Source: Pseudozyma flocculosa PF-1 (Eukaryota; Basidiomycota; Ustilaginomycetes; Ustilaginales; Ustilaginaceae). From it: a stretch of DNA of 53,148 bases. The notes under the pieces are model-generated. The model was not told the DNA's origin and ran no database searches. It was given only the letters and a program-made list of their open reading frames with translations. The position numbers and the translations under genes were made by a program. This document shows positions 46,461-53,148 of this stretch, piece after piece; the first letter of the stretch is position 1; each line of letters begins with the position of its first letter. Where the stretch lies: positions 899,103 through 952,250 of the forward strand of contig NW_006920876.1 in NCBI RefSeq assembly GCF_000417875.1, given 5' to 3'.

Positions 46461-47268
46461 ATGCTGCTCGCTCGCAGCCTCTCGCACAGCGCCACCCGAC
46501 ACGCCACACGCGCCACCTCGCTCGACGTCGCCAAGCTGCGTCCCACCTCGCTCCTCGCCACCGCCACCGCTCTCATCGCGCTGCACCAGCCCGTTCCCGC
46601 GTCGTCCCTGAGCTTCTCCCCCTTCTCAACGAATCCTCACTCGCAGCAGCAGCAGCAGCAGCACCAGCACCAGCGCGCCTTCTCCCTCTGGTCCCGCCCC
46701 GCCGCCTCATCCAACAAGATGGGATCCAGCGCCTCGTCCGCCGTCGATCCCGCCTCGTTCCCAAAGGGCAAGCCGGACTCAGAGTGGCGCGCCCAGCTCT
46801 CGCCGGAGCAGTTCCGCATCCTCCGCCAAAAGGGCACCGAGATGGCCGGCACGGGCAAGTACAACAAGCACGCCGCCCAGGGCGTCTACACGTGCGCCGG
46901 CTGCGACACGCCCCTGTACAAGTCGACGACCAAGTTTGACAGCGGCTGCGGATGGCCCGCCTTTTTCGACGCCATCCCCGGCGCAATCGACCGACACGTC
47001 GACCGCACCTTTGGCATGGAGCGCATCGAAATCACCTGCAAGGCCTGCGGCGGTCACCTCGGCCACGTCTTCAAGGGCGAGGGCTTCCCCACCCCCACCG
47101 ACGAGAGGCATTGCGTCAACTCGGTCTCGCTCAACTTGTGAGTCGTCGGCGCAGAGGGTTGCGCGTCGATGGGAGCCTGCTCTGCTGACACCCGGTCCCC
47201 CGCCTCTTTTCTCCCGCTCGCCATCCTTCCACGTCGACAGCAACGACGACCTCAACAGCGGCAAGTAG
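46461..47268 (+). CDS. msrB: Peptide methionine-R-sulfoxide reductase MsrB
   Basis: This enzyme reduces R-methionine sulfoxide in proteins and protects against oxidative damage. Two exons are inferred, 46461-47137 and 47241-47268, giving 234 residues. Two zinc CxxC pairs are present (CAGC with GVYT before it; CKACGGHLGH). FDSGCGWPAFFDAIPGAI and the catalytic Cys218 in RHCVNSVSL complete the family pattern. The first 86 residues form a Ser/Arg/Ala-rich presequence with a Gln/His run, suited to mitochondrial import. A second in-frame ATG at 46719 (MGSSASS) would give a cytosolic form. The donor GTGAGT overlaps an in-frame TGA: unspliced RNA ends ..VSLNL, spliced RNA ends ..VSLNFNDDLNSGK, and the Phe matches the family. 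Both products would keep the catalytic domain. Confidence 0.93.
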
Positions 47269-47434
47269 CCAGGCCCTTCTCGTCGTCGTTGGCCAGCTTT
47301 GTTTCTTTTCGTCCTTCGCGTGGCTTGCAGTTTCCGATGCTTCTCCGCTGTTTCTAATCCTAATCCTACAGTAATGCTTCCTCGCCCGCCGCGCAGGCCC
47401 CCGACTTACAGGCAGTTGAGATTGCAGCCGGCGT

Positions 47435-48939
47435 TCAGGACGCGGCCGGCTCGACGGTGGCGGTAGCCGTCATGCACACGGTGCCGCGGTCATCGAGCGC
47501 CCACAGTTTGGCGGTGCGTCCGTTCGGCGAGGCCGAGGAGGAGGGCTGCCACTTGCCGCGCAGCCGCACCGTCCTCTCAACGACGAGGGGAGCCGTTGCG
47601 CGGTAGTCAAAGTGTCGCAACCGCAACTTCCGCGTCGGATCCGAGGCTGGAGTCGCGTCGTCGCCTGATGTTGCTGTTGCTGCTGCTGCGCCGCCTGCTG
47701 CGGCGCTATCGACGAGGTTCATGAGGAGCGTAGCCGTCAAGGGGCCATGGACAAGGCAGTCTGCTCGGCGGTCGAGCGGGTGTCGGCGGGAGGGAGACGA
47801 ATGAGACGCAAGACAAGGATGAGCGGGGCCGATTTGGGTTGGCAGGACGAGCTCTGCTTGGGCTCACCGGGATGGCCTTCCTTGGTCCTGCAGTACTCGG
47901 GGTCGAGGTGGATGCGGTGCGCGTTGAACGTGGCCGCGCTGTAGCGAAAGAGGGTGGCGCGCGTGGGCAAGTAGTCCCATGCAAAGTCGTACGCCTCTTC
48001 TTGGTTGGGCGGCGGCGTCGCGCTGGTGGCGGGGGCAGTGGCGGTTGCTGTTGCAGATTGATGTGGAATAGGGAGAAGAGAGGGTGAATGAGCAAGGCGA
48101 GGCCCGACGCTGCCGGCTCGCACGTCGATGCCCTGGGTACGCGCACACTCACGCGTAGCCTCGTCTGGTGCGCCGACGCGCCTGGGCCTGCGGTAGACGT
48201 GGCACCTGCGCTCTGTGACGGTGCGACCTCTAATGTTGCGGTATACGAGCCGGCGCCAGACGAGGACCATGGTGCCCTGCCTTCCCCGCTTGACATCGAC
48301 CTTTTCGACGCAGACGCGACACTCTACCTCGTCGCCGACGCACATCTGGTTGGACGGATCAAAGTCAAACGAGCCAGACGCCCACATGCGCTGATCCAGT
48401 CCCTCTGGAGGGCTCCAGGATGCCTCGGTGCCGTCCGAGCGTAGCTCCGACTCCGGGTTGAGCGGGTTGAAAAGAGTCAGTTCGGCACCCAGCGGCATTG
48501 GGCACGAGGGGAAGAGGTGGAAGATGGATCGAGCATCGTTCTTCCTTGCTTCCGCGGCGACGGCGGGGTGGTGGTGCGTGGGCGAAGAAGGGAGGGGAAG
48601 GCAGAGGAGAAGACAGCGCGCCTTGTTGAGGTCGGCCGTGTCGTAGTACGTCGTCTCGTGCGTCAGGATCTGCGCCGTCCACTCGCTCAGCGTCGCCGGC
48701 GGCTTGTCCTCGAGTGGCCGCGATGGTGGTGGTGATGGCTGCGCATCGAGTGTCGCTGTTCTCTTTGCTGCCGCCGGCCCGTCAGTCGAAGCCGACGGTA
48801 CGGCCGCAGCCGCCGTAAAGAGGCGCGCGGAAGTGCGGAAGCGTCGCTGCATGGCTGACCGGGTCTGCACCACCGCCGCCACCGCCGACGACGAGGTGAG
48901 CGGCAGCGCGCGCGGCGTGAGGCAGCGGAGGCCCAGCAT
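47435..48939 (-). CDS. HTD2: Htd2-like mitochondrial 3-hydroxyacyl dehydratase (hot-dog / MaoC fold)
   Basis: A dehydratase of the type used in mitochondrial fatty-acid synthesis. Three exons are inferred, 48153-48939, 47868-48047 and 47435-47760, giving 430 residues. The N-terminus is an Ala/Arg/Ser-rich presequence. PLGAELTLFNP and MWASGSFDF mark the first hot-dog unit. The hydratase motif reads LFRYSAATFNAHRIHLDPEY in exon 2, with the catalytic Asn/His pattern, and exon 3 starts at the conserved LVHGPLTATLL. The intron 48048-48152 was placed by phase (ACG-C, acceptor CTGCAACAG). Exon 1 contains an odd Cys/Leu/Pro- and His-rich stretch (CLLLCLPLPSSPTHHHP, near residue 110) that looks like intron sequence but has no good donor or acceptor, so I left it in. 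It is divergent from deoC. Confidence 0.8.
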
Positions 48940-49473
48940 GGTAAGAGCGTGTGTGCGAGTAGGAGTGGGGCGATGGCGAGGAGGACGATGGATGGTGGAA
49001 GAGCGACAAGGAAAGCGAGAAGCAGCTGCGGCCCCCCCCCTGGGCCAGGCCAGGCCGGTATGTAACTAGGCCCGCCCGCCGTCTGGGAGCGTTACCCCGC
49101 ACTCTCGACTGGCAGCGAGCTGAGGCGCTTGGAAGCGGGCGGATTAAGCGGCAGGTTAGGCCGCTCGGCCAGGCGGCTCTGTCGAGCACGAGCCAACCCT
49201 GCCTTCCGCGCCAACCCAAAATGAAAATCGGACAACAGGCCGGCAGAGCACGAGGCGCCAGCGCTCAAGGCCCTCGTGGGCCAGGGCAACGGACTTGGCC
49301 GAAGAATCGCTCAAGCTCAAAGGTTGTGCCTCGACGAGAAGAAGTGGAAGCAAAGCATAGCCGTGCTGGGTATTAGTTGTCGTTTCTTCTCACCCATCCA
49401 TCATCGACCTCATCTTACTACTCCTCACCACCACCACCACCACCACCACCACCACCACCACCACCCGCCCACC
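48940..49473. promoter_or_regulatory. Bidirectional promoter region, HTD2 / deoC
   Basis: 534 bp between divergent start codons. It contains a short C run at about 49033-49041 and ends in the (CAC)n leader of deoC. No defined factor site is recognised. Confidence 0.5.
49426..49465. repeat. (CAC)13 repeat in deoC leader
   Basis: Thirteen CAC triplets end eight bases before the deoC start codon, so the run lies in its 5' UTR. Confidence 0.92.
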
Positions 49474-50412
49474 ATGTCGCACACCAACGCCTCGCTGGGA
49501 TCCGCCATCTCGTCGCTCGTCACCTCGCTCACCGCATCGCCCCTGCCCGCCATCGAGCCCACGCCGACGCTGCCCACCTCCCCCGCCGAGCTGGCCAAGC
49601 TCATCGACCACACCCTCCTCGCGCCCGCATCCACCCTCGACCAGATCCGCGCCGTCTGCGCAGAGGCAAAGCAACACGGCACCGCCACCGTCTGCGTAAA
49701 CTCGAGCCTCATCCCCACCGTCGCCGCCCAGCTCGACGGCAGCGGCGTCAAGCCCATCGCCGTCGTCGGCTTCCCCTTTGGCGCCGCAAACACCCAAGCA
49801 AAGGTCGCAGAGACTCAGCAGGCCGTGCGTGACGGCGCAAACGAGATTGACATGGTGCGTCGAGGGGGGCCGCTCTGCTTCGATGCGCTTGCTTGGCTGC
49901 CGCACCACTGACCGCAGGTCCGCCGCCGTCGCATCCCCCATCTTCGGCCTCTGCATCGCTGCACACCCACCTGGCAGGTCCAGAACATCGGCCTGCTCAA
50001 GTCGGGCGAGTACCTCGCCGTCCTCTCCGACATCCAGGCCGTCGTCGGTGCCGCAGCGCCCTCGGCCATTGTCAAGGTCATCATCGAGACGTCGCTCCTG
50101 ACGCGCGACGAAATCATCGCCTCGACCTACCTCACCTGCCTCGGCGGCGCCGCATTCGTAAAGACGTCGACCGGATACGGCGGCGGCGGCGCAAAGGAGG
50201 ACGACGTCCGCCTCATGCACGCCATCGCCCACCTCGACGGCGCCCCCTGGAACGGCAACGTCAAGGTCAAGGCCAGCGGTGGTATCCGCAGCCTCGACGT
50301 CGTACAGAGGATGGTCCAGAACGGCGCAGAACGCGTCGGCGCCAGCGGTACAAAGGCCATCCTCGACGAGGCCATGGGCAACAAGCCAGAGGCGCCCAAG
50401 AGCGACTACTGA
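49474..50412 (+). CDS. deoC: Deoxyribose-phosphate aldolase
   Basis: This class I aldolase splits 2-deoxyribose-5-phosphate into glyceraldehyde-3-phosphate and acetaldehyde in deoxynucleoside breakdown. Two exons are inferred, 49474-49854 and 49978-50412, giving 271 residues, with the intron (GTGCGT..GGCAG) at phase 0. LIDHTLLAP opens the barrel after a Ser/Thr/Pro-rich leader of about 40 residues. Asp126 in NEIDM, the Schiff-base Lys189 in AFVKTSTGYG and the second Lys225 in VKASGGIR are all present. The order matches bacterial DeoC residues Asp102, Lys167 and Lys201. It ends 163 bp from the convergent BioF-type gene. Confidence 0.95.
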
Positions 50413-50575
50413 GAGACGGGTTGCAGTGTGTCGTGGTGCTGGCTGCCGCTGCTGCTGCTGTTGCTGGTTTTGTCTCTAGGTCATGGCAAACAGATGGTGG
50501 TACAACGTCGGCGGGCCCTCCCGTGCCGTTCCGTGCCGTAGTGGCCGGATTTCTATCGCGCGTTCGGACTCGCTT

Positions 50576-52105
50576 TCACAGCTTGGCTGCTACCATCCCT
50601 GTCGTCGTCGTTGTCGGAAGCGGTTGCGGTGCCATTGTCGCAGCCGCTGCCGCTGAGCCGCCGACGTCCGTCGCATCGAGCCACTCGGCGATGCAGCCGA
50701 CCAAGCGGTCCACGTCCTCGACGGTGTTGTCGGCGTGCAGGCAGATCCTCACCCGGTCCTCGCCCTTGGGCACCGTCGGGTAGCAGATCGGACGACCTAG
50801 CAACCCGCGCTGTCGCAGAAACGCCGCTAACGGTCTCGCCTCGGACGTGAGCAGCGGGATGATCGGACTCGGTGAACTGAGGGATATCGCGGCCACGTCG
50901 TCGTTGTCGTCGATGTCGTCGTCGATGAGTAGACCCGACGAGGGCGAGCGCAGGTGTTCGGGCAGCGTGACCTGCCTCGTCGCCGTACCCGTCGTCGTCG
51001 CGCCCGCCGCCGCTGCCGCTGCGACCTGCCGCAACCCGCGCACGAGCCTGCGGGTGCGGCAAAAGAGGCGGCGCGCGCGCTGCTCGCTCCTGCCATCCTG
51101 AAGCGAGAGGAGGCAGGCACGGATCGAGACGAGGCTAGGATGGCTGAGGCTGGTAGAAAAGATGAGGGGGCGGGCGTAGTTGATGAGAAAGTGGCGCACC
51201 ACGGGCCGGCACAAAACGACGGCGCCCGACGAGCCCATGCCCTTGCCAAAAGTCATGAGGCGGACGTCGACGGCGCCGTCGAGGGCGAGGGCGTGGCAGT
51301 AGCCCCTGCCGGCGCGGCCGTAGACGGCCGTCGAGTGCGCCTCGTCGACGACGACGCAGCGGCGAGCGCGGTCCGGTACGTGCCGGTCCAGGACGTCGAG
51401 CAGTCGGGCTAGCGGCGCCGTGTCTCCGTCCATCGAGTAGACGCTCTCGATGGCCAGGAAGACGTTGGGCGGTGCCGCAAAGACGCCCTCGTGTGTGGAC
51501 GAGGCTGGAGCATCGAGCTGGCCGCTAGCCGCGAGGCCTGCAAGGATGCGTTCGAGGTCGTCGGGCGAGTTGTGGCGGAATGCGATCCTCCTGTCCCTGC
51601 GGGTGCGCGACTTGCGCACGCCGTCGTGGACCGAGGCGTGGACGAGGTGGTCGTAGAGGATAAAGTCGTCGGGCTGCGGGAGCGTGCTGAACAAGGACAC
51701 GTTTGCGTCGTAGCCCGAGTTGAAGAGGAGCGACGACGGCGACGCAAAGTGGCGCGCCAGGTCGACCTCGAGCTGCTCGTGCTCGCTCGAGTTGCCGTCG
51801 AGCAGCCGGCTACCTGTCGACCCCATCTTTGCCAAGCTCGAGCTGCGAAAGAGATCGAGGAAGTCGGATCGTACCTGCGCGCACGTCGAGAGGGAGAGGT
51901 AGTCGTTGGAAGAGAAGTCGACCAGCGGCTGCGCAAGAGTGGCAGTGGCCGAGGCCGAGGCCGTAGTCGACGAAGACGAGGAGCTACTATTGGTGCTTTC
52001 GCCGCTGGGCGATGAGGATGGGCCGGTCGGAAAGATGGTGAGATCGCGGAGCGTGCCCTTCTGCATCCGCCTATCGAGCGCCTGCTGCAGCTGCCGTTCG
52101 AGCAT
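50576..52105 (-). CDS. bioF: 8-amino-7-oxononanoate (KAPA) synthase, BioF type
   Basis: A PLP-dependent alpha-oxoamine synthase of 509 residues in one exon; BioF joins pimeloyl thioester and alanine in biotin synthesis. The pattern is FSSNDYLSLS, MGSTGSRLLDGN, LFNSGYDANVSLF, VVVDEAHSTAVYG (about 250, with the PLP-contacting Asp and His), TFGKGMGSSGA with the PLP Lys288, FSTSLSHPSLVS and finally PTVPKGEDRVRICLHADNT. A Ser/Thr/Ala-rich insert lies near residues 35-57, and an Ala/Gly/Thr plus acidic insert (LIDDDIDDNDDVAAI) lies near 360-405. Relatives include serine palmitoyltransferase and 5-aminolevulinate synthase, but the length and the GNSSEHEQLE segment fit BioF best. The absence of introns contrasts with most neighbours. 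Whether a full biotin pathway exists cannot be judged here. Confidence 0.88.
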   Translation of the reverse strand: MLERQLQQALDRRMQKGTLRDLTIFPTGPSSSPSGESTNSSSSSSSTTASASATATLAQPLVDFSSNDYLSLSTCAQVRSDFLDLFRSSSLAKMGSTGSRLLDGNSSEHEQLEVDLARHFASPSSLLFNSGYDANVSLFSTLPQPDDFILYDHLVHASVHDGVRKSRTRRDRRIAFRHNSPDDLERILAGLAASGQLDAPASSTHEGVFAAPPNVFLAIESVYSMDGDTAPLARLLDVLDRHVPDRARRCVVVDEAHSTAVYGRAGRGYCHALALDGAVDVRLMTFGKGMGSSGAVVLCRPVVRHFLINYARPLIFSTSLSHPSLVSIRACLLSLQDGRSEQRARRLFCRTRRLVRGLRQVAAAAAAGATTTGTATRQVTLPEHLRSPSSGLLIDDDIDDNDDVAAISLSSPSPIIPLLTSEARPLAAFLRQRGLLGRPICYPTVPKGEDRVRICLHADNTVEDVDRLVGCIAEWLDATDVGGSAAAAATMAPQPLPTTTTTGMVAAKL

Positions 52106-52517
52106 GATGGCCTAGTCGCGCTTGCTGGCTTGCTCGGTATGGTCGTGGGGAGATGGCGGCGGTGGTGGTGGTTCGAGCGCAGGTTGGGGCTCCCTCCCGG
52201 ATTGGGAATGTTGGGGGTTGGGGCTTCCGTCAGCCGAGCCGGGACCGGTAATGCCGAGTGGCGCCCGTTTGCCGAAACCCGAACGGAACAGTGACTTGAC
52301 CCAAAGGAACCGGACTGGCGGTTTCTTGGATCCCAACAGAGCAGCTATTAGCCTTCTACTTGGCTTGAGTTGTAGCCCTGTGCTCTTTGGTAAGCATTGT
52401 AGGTACCTTTGATAGCATGTCATATCAGCAGGTGTGCTTCTTGAGCAAGTGGAAGTTTGTTTTCTTGGCACCGTTTTGGCACTTCCCTCCTCAAGGCTCT
52501 AGAGCCACCACAGAGGG

Positions 52518-52629
52518 GACCTGCAACCTTGCTCATCTGCTAGGCCTGATCCTCAGGCTTGCAATGATGCTTGGAGCAGTCTGATTGGACACCTGGAAGG
52601 CAGTTTGCGTGGGCAAAATGTCGATTTCC
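52518..52629. repeat. 112-bp direct repeat, copy 1
   Basis: This copy begins at GACCTGCAACCTTGCTCATC and ends near TGTCGATTTCC. It matches copy 2 at 52690-52802 over nearly its full length with scattered substitutions, roughly nine in ten bases by eye. Confidence 0.88.
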
Positions 52630-52689
52630 GACGATTTTCGAGCATTTTCAACACTTTGCCCAACAGATCTCCCGATCTGCTGGGTGAAA

Positions 52690-52802
52690 GACCCTGCAGC
52701 CTTGCTCATCTGCTAGCCCTGATGCTCAGGCTTGCAATGATGCTTGGAGCAGCCTGATTGGACCACTGGAAGGCAGTCTGTGTGGGCAGAACGTCAACTT
52801 CC
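52690..52802. repeat. 112-bp direct repeat, copy 2
   Basis: This is the second copy of the unit at 52518-52629, separated from it by about 60 bp, in the same orientation. It begins at GACCCTGCAGCCTTGCTC and ends near CGTCAACTTCC. Confidence 0.88.
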
Positions 52803-53021
52803 AATCTTTTGGAGGGTTACGGTTCCATCTACGAGGCAGAATGTGGATTGGGATGCGTTGGCCGTCTGGTGGACCCTGGCTGGACCCTGACGGGTGGGCC
52901 AGCCGGCTGGGAAGCTGGACGGCTACAAAATCTGAAAAATCACGAATACAAAATTAGACTTTTAGCCGAGCTACTGGACCCTGACGATACAAATTGCAGC
53001 GCAGGCGACTACGGCCAGGAA

Positions 53022-53148
53022 GATGGTCCCATTTTCAGAAAGATGGACGAACTCAACCAGGATGATGGACCCGTACAAGCCAGAATGATGGACCCATACA
53101 GCCAGGAAGATGGACTCATACAGCAAAAGAATATAGAAGATGGACGGT
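53022..53148. repeat. Degenerate ~22-bp GATGGAC array
   Basis: GATGGAC or GATGGTC occurs at 53022, 53042, 53064, 53087, 53109 and 53139, with spacings of 20, 22, 23, 22 and 30 bp. CCAGGA or CCAGAA often precedes it and CCCATACA often follows it. The array reaches the window edge and may continue. Confidence 0.8.

Larger units (their letters stand above)
52106..53148. repeat. Repeat-rich, lower-GC right edge (possible transposon or repeat island)
   Basis: Beyond about 52.3 kb the base composition drops to near 50% GC and no credible open frame remains. It contains an imperfect 112-bp direct repeat (52518-52629 and 52690-52802), a short inverted repeat CAGATC..GATCTG between them (52664-52679), two GGACCCTG-containing stretches near 52870-52900, and a degenerate GATGGAC array (53022-53148) that runs off the edge. 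No reverse transcriptase or transposase is visible. The first about 150 bp still belong to the BioF-gene promoter side. Confidence 0.65.

Overview
The window is nuclear DNA from a GC-rich fungus, most likely a basidiomycete of the smut lineage (Ustilaginomycotina). The evidence is short introns of about 85-145 nt with GTGAGT-type donors, a strong G/C third-position bias that creates long false ORFs opposite real genes, a secreted lipase of the Candida antarctica lipase B type, an SRF-type MADS-box factor, and fungal families such as Spp2, Bmt2, DUF4246 and Htd2. There are 18 protein-coding genes that I can support. No rRNA, tRNA or CRISPR was recognised, and one 510-base run of N lies inside the MADS-box gene. 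The organism call is inference.

Layout, left part (1-16.3 kb). Intronless alpha-tubulin (-) is separated by 2 kb of simple-repeat-rich DNA from a six-exon EF-hand mitochondrial carrier (+). The carrier converges on a single-exon atypical kinase-like protein (-). After a 3 kb gene-poor stretch comes the MADS-box gene (-), split by the assembly gap.

Middle (16.3-38.2 kb). A gene-poor 4 kb stretch leads to two orphan genes on the minus strand: an acidic hypothetical protein and a cysteine-free secreted protein. Then come the G-patch splicing factor Spp2 (+), a five-exon multi-spanning membrane protein weakly resembling TRIC cation channels (+), and a ten-exon short-chain dehydrogenase (-) with 12-nt and 18-nt microexons. 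A CALB-like secreted lipase (+) and an MFS sugar porter (+) follow. The dehydrogenase, lipase and porter could form a small carbon-use neighbourhood, but only proximity supports that.

Right part (38.2-53.1 kb). This is dense housekeeping territory: a DUF4246 protein (-), Bmt2 rRNA methyltransferase (-) divergent from an Mgr3-like mitochondrial TPR protein (+), MsrB methionine sulfoxide reductase (+), an Htd2-like 3-hydroxyacyl dehydratase (-) divergent from deoxyribose-phosphate aldolase (+), and a convergent BioF-type 7-keto-8-aminopelargonate synthase (-). From about 52.3 kb to the right edge the character changes: lower GC, no credible ORF, a 112-bp direct repeat and a degenerate GATGGAC repeat of about 22 bp. 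This suggests the edge of a repeat or transposon region.

All exon boundaries were inferred by eye from GT/AG signals, reading frame and family conservation. No transcript evidence was available.
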